A DNA stretch of 42,302 nt from the NCBI GenBank assembly GCA_028870315.1, contig JAGWPW010000046.1, positions 1 to 42,302 on the forward strand, in the 5' to 3' direction. This DNA comes from Sphingomonadales bacterium. Its GTDB lineage: Bacteria; Pseudomonadota; Alphaproteobacteria; Sphingomonadales; Sphingomonadaceae. Below are positions 33,776 through 41,780 of the stretch, one piece after another. The notes below the pieces were generated by a model. That model made no database searches. It had not been told where the DNA came from and saw nothing but the letters and a program-made list of their open reading frames with translations. The translations under genes were made by a program, and so were the position numbers. Every line of letters starts with the position of its first letter. Position 1 is the first letter of the stretch.

Positions 33776-34474
33776 TTGAGCAACCCCACCCCGCTGATGC
33801 CGCATGCCACTGCCAGCTGGCTCGTCGACAACACCTCGCTGACCTTCGAGCAGATCTCCGAATTCTGCGGCCTCCACATCCTTGAAGTGCAGGCGATGGC
33901 CGACGATCTCGCCGCCAGCAAATACACCGGCCGCGATCCGGTGCGCGCGGGCGAGCTGACCATGGCCGAGATCGAAAAGGGCCAGGGCGATGCCGAATAC
34001 CGGCTCACGATGCACAAGACCCCGGTCACCGTCAGCCGCACCAAGGGGCCGCGCTACACCCCGGTCTCCAAGCGGCAGGACAAGCCCGACGGCATCGCCT
34101 GGATCCTGCGCCACTATCCCGAAATGTCGGACGCGCAGATCGGCAAGCTGATCGGCACCACCCGCAACACCATCACCGCGATCCGCGAACGCAGCCACTG
34201 GAACATCTCCAACATCCAGGCCAAGGATCCGGTGACGCTGGGCCTGTGCTCGCAGCGCGAACTCGACGCCGCGGTGGCTCGCCTCGCGCGCAAATCGGGT
34301 GTCGTCGAGGACGAGGACGATAACCGGCTCGGTAGCGATCGCGAGGCGCTGATCGAGGAACTGCGCGCCGAGCGCGAGGCCTCGACCAAGGCGGCGAACG
34401 AAGCCGCGCAGCAGGCCGAAGCCGACGCCTGGCTGCAAGCCCGCCGCGCCGCGGAGGCCGAAGGTCAGCATTGA
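33776..34474 (+). CDS. trcR: Cell-cycle transcriptional regulator TrcR (DUF1013)
   Basis: The protein has 232 residues from a TTG start at 33776 (SNPTPLMPHATASWLVDNT), chosen because GGAGAG lies 5 nt upstream and family members begin this way; an ATG at 33797 would remove seven residues. Motifs include TSLTFEQISEFCGLHILEVQ, GPRYTPVSKRQDKPDGIAWI and a helix-turn-helix-like DAQIGKLIGTTRNTITAIRE followed by HWNISNIQAKDPVTLGLCSQ. The C-terminal ~50 residues form an Ala/Glu-rich helix. The family is confined to alphaproteobacteria and linked to cell-cycle transcription. A strong terminator follows. Confidence 0.88.
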   Translation: MSNPTPLMPHATASWLVDNTSLTFEQISEFCGLHILEVQAMADDLAASKYTGRDPVRAGELTMAEIEKGQGDAEYRLTMHKTPVTVSRTKGPRYTPVSKRQDKPDGIAWILRHYPEMSDAQIGKLIGTTRNTITAIRERSHWNISNIQAKDPVTLGLCSQRELDAAVARLARKSGVVEDEDDNRLGSDREALIEELRAEREASTKAANEAAQQAEADAWLQARRAAEAEGQH

Positions 34475-34496
34475 GTTGGGATGCGAGGGCGAGGGG

Positions 34497-34530
34497 GGAT
34501 GCGCGGGGCCGCGGCATCCTCGCGTTTTTT
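34497..34530 (+). terminator. Intrinsic terminator of trcR
   Basis: GGATGCGCGG pairs with CCGCGGCATCC (one bulged G), and CTCGCGTTTTTT follows. The stem can extend with GCGAGG upstream pairing CCTCGC. The six-T run on the plus strand makes this a convincing Rho-independent terminator. Confidence 0.8.
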
Positions 34531-34662
34531 CCAAGGCTGCCTTGGCTGCCCTCGCTGGCAGCGCGCATGACAGGGCGCGGCAACCGGCGGCTGAAGTGAA
34601 GGCCCCTTTCGCCACGGGCGCGCGGGGGCGGTGGCACAGCGCGCTCTGAACAGCTACCTGGG

Positions 34663-34705
34663 GCATCGCGCCGAAAAGCGGGCGCCGGGTTTCGAAAAAC
34701 TATGC
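34663..34705. repeat. Degenerate copy of the GAGCATCG repeat family
   Basis: GCATCGCGCCGAAAAGCGGG at its left matches the element at 24679 in most positions. The right end (TTCGAAAAACTATGC) is decayed. It lies in the intergenic space between trcR and the efflux operon. Confidence 0.45.
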
Positions 34706-34722
34706 AATAACAAAGACTCGGC

Positions 34723-34758
34723 GCACAATGCGTGATTTTGGGAAATCACGCATTGTGC
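34723..34758. repeat. Perfect hairpin of the AATGCGTGATTT family
   Basis: GCACAATGCGTGATTT (34723-34738) pairs perfectly with AAATCACGCATTGTGC (34743-34758) around TGGG. It starts 1 bp beyond the emrB stop codon (minus strand), so it could end that transcript, although no T-run follows. The element shares 12 bp exactly with 27195 and 23815. Confidence 0.65.
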
Positions 34759-34759
34759 C

Positions 34760-36346
34760 CTAATGCCCGACCGCTGGCCCGGACAGCCTGGTCAGCGGTA
34801 TTCTCGGTGTCAGCCAGACCAGCGCCGAGGCGAAGAACAACAGCCCCGCCGCGATCTGGAAGGCGTGATTGAGGCCCAGCGTCGTCGCCTCGCCATCGAC
34901 CATCGACGAGAGCATGCGCAGCGTCTGGTCGCTCGACATGCCCATCGCCGAAAGGCCGGATTGCAACGCCGCCGGATGGAGCCGCCCGACCAGCTCGCTG
35001 CGCGCGGTGGTCTGCGAATTGTCCCAGATGGTGAGGACCGCCGAGGTCGAGACCGCCACCGCCATCGAGCGCACGAAATTCTGCAAGCCCGCCGCCGACG
35101 CGGTCTCTTCGGGCGCGACCGCGGACAGCGCGGTGGTGGTGAGCGGGATCATCATGAAGGGGATGCCGACACCCATCAACCCCATCGGCCAGGCGAGCGA
35201 GAACCAGTCCGCGCCGCTGGTCCAGCCCGCCCGCGCCAGCGCCATCAGTCCCATCCAGGCGGTGCCGCCCGAGATCAGCAGGCGCGGATCGACCCGGGGC
35301 AGCAGCCGCGCGGCGGTCTGCGCGAAAATGACCGCGACAAAGGCGTTGAGCGCGGTGATGAAGCCGGCCTGGGTGGCGGTGTAGCCCATCTGCATCTGAA
35401 GCCATTGCGGCACCGCCACGACGCCGGCGAAAAACGCGCCGAAGGCGAAGGCCATCACCACCACCGTGGTGCTGAAGGCGCGGTAGCGGAAAACGCGCAG
35501 ATCGACGATCGGATGCTCCTCGGTCAGTTCCCAGATCACGAACACCGCAAAGCCCACCACCGCGACCAGTGCCAGCGCGACGATCCGCCAGTCACCGAAC
35601 CAGTCGCGATCGCGGCCGGTATCGAGCATGATCTGCAGCGCGCCGATCCACAGGATGAGAAGGCCAAGCCCGACGCGGTCGATCGGCACGCGCCGTCGCT
35701 CGGTCTCGACAGCGCGCAGGTAGCGCCAGCCGAGCATGGTGCACACCACCGCGATCGGCACGTTGATGAAGAAAATCCAGTGCCAGCTGAGGTCATCGCT
35801 GATGAGCCCGCCGATGATCGGACCGGCAGCCGGCCCCAGCGTCGTCGTCATCGCCCAGATCGCCATCGCCATCGGCCGGTTGCGCGGCGGAAACACCCGC
35901 ACCAGCAGCGTCTGCGACATCGGCATGATCGGCCCGCCGCATAACCCCTGCCCGATCCGGCAGACGACGATCATCCCGAGGCTCATCGACAGGCCGCACA
36001 GCAGCGAGAACACGCCGAAGCCGAGCATCGCCAGAAGGAAGATGCGTACCGCGCCGAAGCGTTCGGCAAGCCAGCCGGTCAGCGGCACGCAGATCGCCTC
36101 GGAGACCGCATAGGAGGTGATGATCCAGGTGCCCTCGTCGAACGAGATGCCGAGATTGCCGGCGATATGCGGCACCGAGACATTGGCGATGGTGAGATCG
36201 AGCACCACCATGAAATTGCTGAGCGCAAGAATGACCCCGGCGGCGATGCGCATCGCCGGGGTGAGCGCCGACCAGCTGCCGATCGGCTCGTCCACCGGCG
36301 GGATCGCGACCCGCGCCGGGGTGATCGCACGCGCATTCGCGGTCAT
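34760..36346 (-). CDS. emrB: EmrB-type DHA2 multidrug MFS transporter
   Basis: The protein has 528 residues from the ATG at 36346; a GTG at 36373 would add nine residues and overlap emrA. About 14 membrane helices are present, typical of the DHA2 family. Motifs include NFMVVLDLTIANVSVPHIAG at helix 1, AERFGAVRIFLLAMLGFG (motif A region), GPAAGPIIGGLISDDLSWHW (motif C) and INVPIAV. It uses the proton gradient to move hydrophobic drugs or fatty acids through the EmrA adaptor and the outer-membrane channel. It is the last gene of the efflux operon. Confidence 0.93.
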   Translation of the reverse strand: MTANARAITPARVAIPPVDEPIGSWSALTPAMRIAAGVILALSNFMVVLDLTIANVSVPHIAGNLGISFDEGTWIITSYAVSEAICVPLTGWLAERFGAVRIFLLAMLGFGVFSLLCGLSMSLGMIVVCRIGQGLCGGPIMPMSQTLLVRVFPPRNRPMAMAIWAMTTTLGPAAGPIIGGLISDDLSWHWIFFINVPIAVVCTMLGWRYLRAVETERRRVPIDRVGLGLLILWIGALQIMLDTGRDRDWFGDWRIVALALVAVVGFAVFVIWELTEEHPIVDLRVFRYRAFSTTVVVMAFAFGAFFAGVVAVPQWLQMQMGYTATQAGFITALNAFVAVIFAQTAARLLPRVDPRLLISGGTAWMGLMALARAGWTSGADWFSLAWPMGLMGVGIPFMMIPLTTTALSAVAPEETASAAGLQNFVRSMAVAVSTSAVLTIWDNSQTTARSELVGRLHPAALQSGLSAMGMSSDQTLRMLSSMVDGEATTLGLNHAFQIAAGLLFFASALVWLTPRIPLTRLSGPAVGH

Positions 36347-36353
36347 TGCATGC

Positions 36354-37517
36354 TCATTGGCGGGCGCCGCCACCGGACAGATCGACGGTCACATTGGTCG
36401 AGAGCCCCATGCGCAGCGGATGCGCGGCAAGCTCGCGCGGGTCGAGCGTGATCCGCACCGGCACGCGCTGCACCACCTTGATCCAGTTGCCGGTGGCGTT
36501 CTGCGCCGGGATGATCGCCATCGCCGCGCCGGTGCCGCCGCCGATCCCGGCGACGCGGCCGTGATAGGTGACGGCGCCGCCATAGATATCGGCTTCGACG
36601 CTCGCCGGCATGCCGACGCGCATCCTGCGCAGCTGGCCTTCCTTGAAATTCGCATCGACATAGGCCTGACCGATCGGCACGATGGTCATGATCGGCACGC
36701 CCGGGGTGACGCGCTGGCCAAGCTGGACCTGCCGCCGTGTCACCACCCCGTCGATCGGCGCGCGAATGGTTAGCCGCGCCACATCGAGCTTTGCCGCATC
36801 GAGCTTCGCCATCGCGGCGAGCACGCCCGGATCGGTGGCGGTGGAGACCCCGGCAACCAGCGCCTGATTGGCGGCCAGATCGCCCCTCGCGGATTGCTGT
36901 TGCGCCTGCGCCTCGGCGACGGCGCTCTGCGCCGCGGCGACCGAAGCCCGGGCCGCGACTGCGGCCTGCTGCGCCGCGGTCAGCTCCTCGCCCGAGACAG
37001 CGCCGCTGCTGGCCAGCGCCTGCCGCCGGGCAAGGTCGATGCTTGCGCGTGCCGCGTCGGCCTGGGCGGCAGCGAGCTGCGCGCGCGCCTGCGCGACCGC
37101 CGCGCCCTTTGCCGACAGCTTGCCGCCGAGCGCGCCGCCGGTCGCCCGTGTCTCGTGGAATTTGCGCTGGGCGGTGGCAAGGTCGGCTTCGGCGGCGGCC
37201 AGCGCGACCTCGGCATCGGCGGGATCGAGCCGTACCAGCACCTGCCCGGCATGGACGAACTGGGTATCGGTGACCAGCACCGCGCTGACCGGCGCGGTTA
37301 CCAGCGGCGTGACCTCGGCAACCTCGGCGCCGACATAGGCATCGTCGGTGCTGACATGGTCGCGGCCCCACAACAGATACCAGCCGGTCCACGCCAGCGC
37401 CACCACCAGCACCGCGATCGCCACCCGGCGCAGCCAGAGTTTCCGGGTCGCAAGGCGCGTCGCGGCGGCGATGCGCGCCTCATCCTCGGCGGGGAAGCTG
37501 TGTGCGGCGTCGGTCAT
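36354..37517 (-). CDS. emrA: EmrA-type HlyD periplasmic adaptor
   Basis: The protein has 387 residues. A single N-terminal membrane helix (LWLRRVAIAVLVVALAWTGW) is followed by a lipoyl half (HVSTDDAYVGAEVAEVTPLV), a long Ala-rich coiled-coil hairpin, and the second lipoyl half with IRAPIDGVVTRRQVQLGQRV. This is the usual HlyD/EmrA layout. It bridges EmrB to the outer-membrane channel. Its start overlaps the channel-gene stop (ATGA), and its stop is 7 bp before the emrB ATG. Confidence 0.93.
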   Translation of the reverse strand: MTDAAHSFPAEDEARIAAATRLATRKLWLRRVAIAVLVVALAWTGWYLLWGRDHVSTDDAYVGAEVAEVTPLVTAPVSAVLVTDTQFVHAGQVLVRLDPADAEVALAAAEADLATAQRKFHETRATGGALGGKLSAKGAAVAQARAQLAAAQADAARASIDLARRQALASSGAVSGEELTAAQQAAVAARASVAAAQSAVAEAQAQQQSARGDLAANQALVAGVSTATDPGVLAAMAKLDAAKLDVARLTIRAPIDGVVTRRQVQLGQRVTPGVPIMTIVPIGQAYVDANFKEGQLRRMRVGMPASVEADIYGGAVTYHGRVAGIGGGTGAAMAIIPAQNATGNWIKVVQRVPVRITLDPRELAAHPLRMGLSTNVTVDLSGGGARQ

Positions 37518-39028
37518 TTCGGGCTGTCCTTGATGAGTCCCCGGGCTTGGGTGCGATCGGCGATCGCGCCCGGCGCGGCGCCGGCGGCAAAGCCGCCGCC
37601 GAGCGCACGCACGAGCGCGATGTCCGCGCTGCGATAGGCGGCATCGGCCAGCGCCAGCGCCTGGCGCGCCTCGACCAGCCGGTCCTCGACGGTCAGCGCA
37701 TCGAGATAGGTCGACAAGCCGCCGCGATAGCGCGCCATGGCAAGGTCATAGGCCTGTTGGCTTTCCTGCTCGGCGGCGCGTGCCGCATCGAGCTGGCGCG
37801 CGGTCGAGGCGCGGCTCGTCACCGCATCGGCAAGCTGCTGATAGGCATCGACAACCGTGCGGTCATAATCGGCAACCGCAAGGTCGTAGTCGGCGCTGGC
37901 GCCGCGATAGGCTGCGCGCAGCGCACCGCCCTCGAACAGCGGCAGGCTGAGCGCCGGGCCGACGGTGCCATAGGTCGAGCCGCCGTTCACCAGATTGCCA
38001 AGCCCGATTGCCTGGAGCCCGACCAGCGCATTGAGCCGCAGCGCGGGAAAGAAATCGGCGCGGGCCTGGCGGATGCGGCTTGCCGCCGCGACGACCCGGG
38101 CGCGGGCGGCGGCGATATCGGCGCGGCGCGCGACCAGCGCGGTGGTGACATCGGCGGGGAGCGGCGCGGGAGCGAGCGGTGCAAGCCGCGGCGCGGCAAC
38201 CGCAAGGCCACGGTCCGGCCCTTCGCCGAGCAGCGCCGCGAGCTGGTGGCGGCGCAGCAGCACTGCCGCCTGTGCGGCATCGAGATCGCCGCGCGCGCTT
38301 GCCGAAACGGCTTGGGCGGTGTGGAGGCTCGCCTGGTTTTCGAGGCCTTCCTTCACCCGCTGGCCGATCAGCTGCTGCGACAGGCTGCGGGTATCGAGCG
38401 CGGCCTGCCGGTTGTCGGCAAGCGTGATCGCCGCGGCAAGATCGGCATAGGCCTCGGCAATCGCGGTCGAGAGCATCAGCGCCGCCTGCCGCGCCTCGAC
38501 CGCGCGCGCTTCGCGCTCCGAGGTTGCCGCCGCCAGCGCCGCGCGGTCGCGGCCCCAGATGTCGGGATCGAAGCCGAAGGTCAGGTCGAGATTGCCCTCG
38601 CCGTTCCAGCCGTGCGGCAGCAGGCTGACAAATTGCGGCGGATAGCCAAGGTTGTAGCTCTGCTTGGAAAGCCCGGCGGTTCCCGCCGCATCGACGCCGG
38701 GCAGCAGCGCCGCACCGGCCTGTCGGGCGAGCGCATCGGCGCTGGCGAGCCGCGCCAGCGCCGCGCCAATATCGGGCGAATGCGCCAGCCCCTCGTCCTC
38801 GATCGCATCAAGTTGCGGGTCGCCATAGGTCCGCCACCAGCCGTCGGCCGGCCATTGCCCCTCAGGCTCACCTGGCAGCGCACTGCGCGCGGCGAGCGTG
38901 GCGAGCGGCGCCGGGTGCGGGCCGGTGCCCGGAACCCCGCAGGACGCGAGCGCCAGTCCCGCCAGCAGCCCGGCGAAGGCGCGGCGCGGAAGGTTTGGCA
39001 AAAAGCGCAAGGACGGGTCGCGAGTCAT
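37514..39028 (-). CDS. NodT-family outer-membrane efflux lipoprotein (TolC-like)
   Basis: The protein has 504 residues from the ATG at 39028. The N-terminus has a lipoprotein signal with lipobox LASC (ALASCGVPG). GWWRTYGDPQLDAIEDEGLA and later DFFPALRLNALVGLQAIGLG match the two TolC/NodT repeats. ALRLNALVG and VGPALSLPLFEGGALRAAY are typical. It is the outer-membrane exit duct of the tripartite pump. It is the first gene of the operon with emrA and emrB and diverges from a TetR regulator. Confidence 0.92.
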   Translation of the reverse strand: MTRDPSLRFLPNLPRRAFAGLLAGLALASCGVPGTGPHPAPLATLAARSALPGEPEGQWPADGWWRTYGDPQLDAIEDEGLAHSPDIGAALARLASADALARQAGAALLPGVDAAGTAGLSKQSYNLGYPPQFVSLLPHGWNGEGNLDLTFGFDPDIWGRDRAALAAATSEREARAVEARQAALMLSTAIAEAYADLAAAITLADNRQAALDTRSLSQQLIGQRVKEGLENQASLHTAQAVSASARGDLDAAQAAVLLRRHQLAALLGEGPDRGLAVAAPRLAPLAPAPLPADVTTALVARRADIAAARARVVAAASRIRQARADFFPALRLNALVGLQAIGLGNLVNGGSTYGTVGPALSLPLFEGGALRAAYRGASADYDLAVADYDRTVVDAYQQLADAVTSRASTARQLDAARAAEQESQQAYDLAMARYRGGLSTYLDALTVEDRLVEARQALALADAAYRSADIALVRALGGGFAAGAAPGAIADRTQARGLIKDSPK

Positions 39029-39034
39029 GAAAAG

Positions 39035-39049
39035 CGTACCATCAAGTAT
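39035..39049. promoter_or_regulatory. Operator-like site 1 for the TetR regulator
   Basis: CGTACCATCAAGTAT sits 6 bp upstream of the efflux-operon start. It matches CGTACCGTATAGTAC of site 2 in reverse orientation (shared pattern CGTACCRTMWAGTAY). The mirrored pair in the short divergent gap is a strong sign of common control. Confidence 0.6.
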
Positions 39050-39095
39050 GGAATCGTCAATGCCCACCGCACGGGTGCTTGTCAATCACAAAAGT

Positions 39096-39110
39096 GTACT
39101 ATACGGTACG
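39096..39110. promoter_or_regulatory. Operator-like site 2 for the TetR regulator
   Basis: GTACTATACGGTACG is the reverse complement of CGTACCGTATAGTAC and ends 3 bp before the TetR start. It is itself close to palindromic (GTAC...GTAC). Confidence 0.6.
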
Positions 39111-39113
39111 GTC

Positions 39114-39749
39114 ATGTCGATCGTCGCGCTTGCCTGTCCCAGCCGCCGCGAAGCCCGTCGCGAAGCGCGGCGCGAGGCGATTCTCGACGTTGCCTATCGC
39201 TCCTTCCTCGATCATGGCTATGCGGGCACCACCATGTCGGCGATCGCCGCGGCGCTGGGCGGGTCGAAAGGCACGCTGTGGAGCTATTTCCCGGCCAAGG
39301 ACGTGCTGTTCGCTGCGGTTCTTGACCGCGCGACCGCGGAATTCCGCAGGGAGCTGACCGAAATCCTCGCTCCCGGCGGTGATCCCGAAGCCACGCTCAC
39401 CCGCTTCGCCCGTGGCCTGATCGCCAAGGTCACCTCGCCGCAGGCGATCGCGCTGCACCGGCTGGTGATGGGCGAGGCGAGCCGCTTTCCCGAAACCGGG
39501 CGGATCTTCCACGAACGCGCCACCGGCCGCACCCGTGACTTGCTCGCCGGCTATCTCGCCGAGGCGAGCACGCGCGGCCAGCTTGCCCCGCGCGATCCCG
39601 CGGTCGGCGCGCTGCAATTCGTCGCGCTGTGCCTTGCCGGCTGCCACCACCAGCTGATGCTGGGCCTGATCGCCGAGGCGGCCCCGGCGCAGGTCGAGGC
39701 GGATGCCGCGCAGGCGGTCGATCTCTTCCTGCGCGCCTGGCGCGCCTGA
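39114..39749 (+). CDS. TetR/AcrR-family repressor of the efflux operon
   Basis: The protein has 211 residues from the ATG at 39114. The N-terminal HTH is typical: ILDVAYRSFLDHGYAGTTMS, AIAAALGGSKGTLWSYFPAK, then DVLFAAVLD. The C-terminal half is helical and matches the AcrR-type ligand domain found in efflux repressors (LHRLVMGEASRFPETGRIFH). It diverges from the NodT-emrAB operon across 85 bp that contain the two mirrored sites. Repression of the pump and of itself, relieved by a pump substrate, is the usual model; the inducer is unknown. Confidence 0.92.
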   Translation: MSIVALACPSRREARREARREAILDVAYRSFLDHGYAGTTMSAIAAALGGSKGTLWSYFPAKDVLFAAVLDRATAEFRRELTEILAPGGDPEATLTRFARGLIAKVTSPQAIALHRLVMGEASRFPETGRIFHERATGRTRDLLAGYLAEASTRGQLAPRDPAVGALQFVALCLAGCHHQLMLGLIAEAAPAQVEADAAQAVDLFLRAWRA

Positions 39750-39773
39750 GCCGCGGCGCGCCGCCGCCCGTCC

Positions 39774-40058
39774 TCAGACCCGCCGCCAGTCGAAGTTCAG
39801 TTCACCCTCGCGGAAGGCGAAACGCCGGAGATGTTCGGCGACGACCTCCTGAAGCCGCGCCAGCGCCTCCTCGGGCGCCTCGCAGGTGACGGTCAGCGCC
39901 ATGTCGCCCGCGGCGAGGTCGGCGGTGCCCGAAGGCAGCGGCACATGGCCACAGGTCGCATCGAAGCGCACGGCGAACTTGTGGCTCCAATGCTTGCACA
40001 GCTGCTGAAGGTAGCGGCTGGCGTGCGGGGTGGCGATCACCGCCATTGATCGCGGCAT
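39774..40058 (-). CDS. DUF2218 family protein
   Basis: The protein has 94 residues from the ATG at 40058, with AAGGAGAATTCCC upstream. Features of the family are visible: HASRYLQQLCKHWSHKFAVR, with a conserved Cys/His/Trp helix, then ADLAAGDMALTVTCEAPEEA. The protein ends in GELNFDWRRV. In other bacteria DUF2218 genes often lie near iron or siderophore genes, so a metal-related role has been suspected, but it is not proven. It follows the PadR gene by 44 bp and is probably co-transcribed. Confidence 0.85.
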   Translation of the reverse strand: MPRSMAVIATPHASRYLQQLCKHWSHKFAVRFDATCGHVPLPSGTADLAAGDMALTVTCEAPEEALARLQEVVAEHLRRFAFREGELNFDWRRV

Positions 40059-40102
40059 GGGAATTCTCCTTGAAAGGTTGTTAGAAATCCGGGCAGGACC
40101 GC

Positions 40103-40705
40103 TCACAGCCGCTCGATGTCGCGCGCCGCGGCATCGAGAATCTCGGCGACGCGAAAGCCGAGTTCGGCATCGCCATCGCCGGCGGACAGCCGCTGGAGCG
40201 CGGCGGTGCGCAGATTGAGCATCGCCCGCCGGACCGGCGCGGGATCGGTGCGGCTGGCTTCCTGCGAAAGCTCGGCCAGCCGCGCGAGCGCCGCCTCGGC
40301 CGCGTCGCGATGGCCGGCAAGCTCGGTGCGGCCCGCCGCGGTCAGCGCGAAGCTGCGCTTGCCCGCGCCATCGCCCGCGACCTCCTCGATGAGGCCCATG
40401 TCGGCGAGCAGGGTCAGCAGCGGATAAAGCACGCCGGGGCTCGGCGCATAGGCCTCGCCGCTCCGCTCGGAAAAGCCGCGGATGAGCTGGTAGCCATGCT
40501 GCGGACCGCCTTCGAGCAGCGCCAGCACCATCAGCCGCAGTGTCTCGCCGGCAAAGCGCTTGCCGCGCCGCCCGCCTTCGCCGCGATGGTGGCCGTGCCC
40601 GCCGAACAGGCCATGCGCGCGTTCCCCGCGCCCGAAGCCGCCGAAGCCGCGCACGAGGGCGCCGGTTGCGCGGCCCCTGCGGCCGCATTTGTGGAAAGGT
40701 GACAT
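40103..40705 (-). CDS. PadR-family transcriptional regulator with a Gly/His/Arg-rich N-terminus
   Basis: The protein has 200 residues from the ATG at 40705, which has AAGGAGAATCAC upstream. Residues 1-50 are rich in Gly, Arg and His (GLFGGHGHHRGEGGRRG) and carry one Cys. The winged helix follows: RLMVLALLEGGPQHGYQLIR, APSPGVLYPLLTLLADMGLI, and GKRSFALTAAG. The C-terminal helices would form the dimer. PadR proteins are usually ligand- or metal-responsive repressors. The His-rich lead could bind metal, which is inference. DUF2218 follows on the same strand. Confidence 0.88.
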   Translation of the reverse strand: MSPFHKCGRRGRATGALVRGFGGFGRGERAHGLFGGHGHHRGEGGRRGKRFAGETLRLMVLALLEGGPQHGYQLIRGFSERSGEAYAPSPGVLYPLLTLLADMGLIEEVAGDGAGKRSFALTAAGRTELAGHRDAAEAALARLAELSQEASRTDPAPVRRAMLNLRTAALQRLSAGDGDAELGFRVAEILDAAARDIERL

Positions 40706-40740
40706 GTGATTCTCCTTGGTCATGCCCCCTTGATACGGCA

Positions 40741-40779
40741 ATATACGATCTAGTCAAGATATATCGTGTAGCGATCTAT
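40741..40779. promoter_or_regulatory. AT-rich promoter/operator region of the PadR-DUF2218 operon
   Basis: This AT-rich stretch stands out in GC-rich DNA. ACGAT (40745-40749) and ATCGT (40763-40767) form a dyad, and on the minus strand TTGACT may be a -35 element. PadR autoregulation here is plausible, but no clean site can be fixed by eye. Confidence 0.35.
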
Positions 40780-40785
40780 GCCATC

Positions 40786-41718
40786 TCACTTCGCTTTCAA
40801 CCCGATCTCCTCCAGCCGCTGCTGGAGAAAGCCATCGGCGGTGAGCGCGCCGGGATAGCGATTGGGATGCGCCGCCGAGACGCATTGCGGCAGCACGGCG
40901 AGCGGGAAATCGGGCGGCGGATGCAGGAAGAAGGGCATCGCATAGCGGCTGCGCGCGGCGTGATCGGCGCCGGGATTGCGCACCCGATGCGTGGTCGAGG
41001 GCAGCAGACGGTTGGTCAGCCGCTGGAGCATGTCGCCGATATTGACCACCAGCGCGCCGGGCGGCGGGGTGATCGCGTGCCAGCCGCCGCCGGACACCCG
41101 CAATTCGAGCCCCGCCTCCTCGGCGCCGAGCAGCAGCGTGATGAGGTTGATATCCTCATGCGCGCTGGCGCGCAGCGCGTGCGTCGCCGGCCCCGTCACC
41201 GGCGGATAATGCAGCAGCCGCAGCACCGAATTGCCGCTGCGGCTCGCCTCGGCGAAAAAGCCGGGATCGAGCCCCAGGTGGACGGCGATGCGCGCGAGCA
41301 GCACCGCGCCCACGCGGTCGAATTCGGCAAACAGCCGGGTGAAGACCGCGGCGCATCCCGCGGGCCGCCGCGGCCAGATGTTCGCGGGCAGCAGGTTCGT
41401 CCCGCCCGGCCCCGGCTCGCGCCCGACATGCCAGAACTCCTTGAGATCGGGGAGCGGCGCCGCCTTCGCCTGTTCCCGGCCGAAGGGGGTGTAGCCGCGC
41501 GCGCCGGCGAGCGCCGGACGATGGCCGCGCAGTTTTTCCGCCAGCGGCTGCGCGAAGATTTCGGCGGTCAGCCGCCAGCCCTCGGCAATCAGCGCGGCAT
41601 CGATACCGTGATCGGTGATGAGCGCGAAACCCCAGGCCGAAAAGCTCTCGGCGAGCGCGCGCGTCAGCGCCTGGGGCGGCGCGGCGAGCGAAAGCAGGGG
41701 CAGATCGGCGGGGTCCAT
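40786..41718 (-). CDS. 2-oxoglutarate/Fe(II)-dependent oxygenase (isopenicillin N synthase-like)
   Basis: The protein has 310 residues. The jelly-roll iron site is complete: SAHEDINLIT gives HxD, and STTHRVRNP gives the distal His. RSRYAMPFFLHPPP then follows, with the Arg that binds 2-oxoglutarate or the substrate carboxylate in the RxS-like position. The N-terminal half (WGFALITDHGID, YTPFGREQAK) matches DIOX_N. Substrates in this family range from gibberellins to antibiotics and cannot be predicted here. It stands alone; PadR begins 80 bp further on. Confidence 0.9.
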   Translation of the reverse strand: MDPADLPLLSLAAPPQALTRALAESFSAWGFALITDHGIDAALIAEGWRLTAEIFAQPLAEKLRGHRPALAGARGYTPFGREQAKAAPLPDLKEFWHVGREPGPGGTNLLPANIWPRRPAGCAAVFTRLFAEFDRVGAVLLARIAVHLGLDPGFFAEASRSGNSVLRLLHYPPVTGPATHALRASAHEDINLITLLLGAEEAGLELRVSGGGWHAITPPPGALVVNIGDMLQRLTNRLLPSTTHRVRNPGADHAARSRYAMPFFLHPPPDFPLAVLPQCVSAAHPNRYPGALTADGFLQQRLEEIGLKAK

Positions 41719-41780
41719 GGCTGGTCCGGACGGGGCGAAGCGGTTAGGGCAAGCCTATAGGCAAAGCGGAGCGCAGGCGC

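Noticed and set aside
37502..39325. 607-codon plus-strand frame opposite the efflux lipoprotein
   Set aside because: Shadow of the NodT-type gene; it also overlaps the TetR gene in another frame.
39774..40757. 327-codon minus-strand frame joining PadR sequence to DUF2218
   Set aside because: Only its last 94 residues are a real protein (DUF2218). The rest is a wrong-frame reading of padR, so this is not a fusion.
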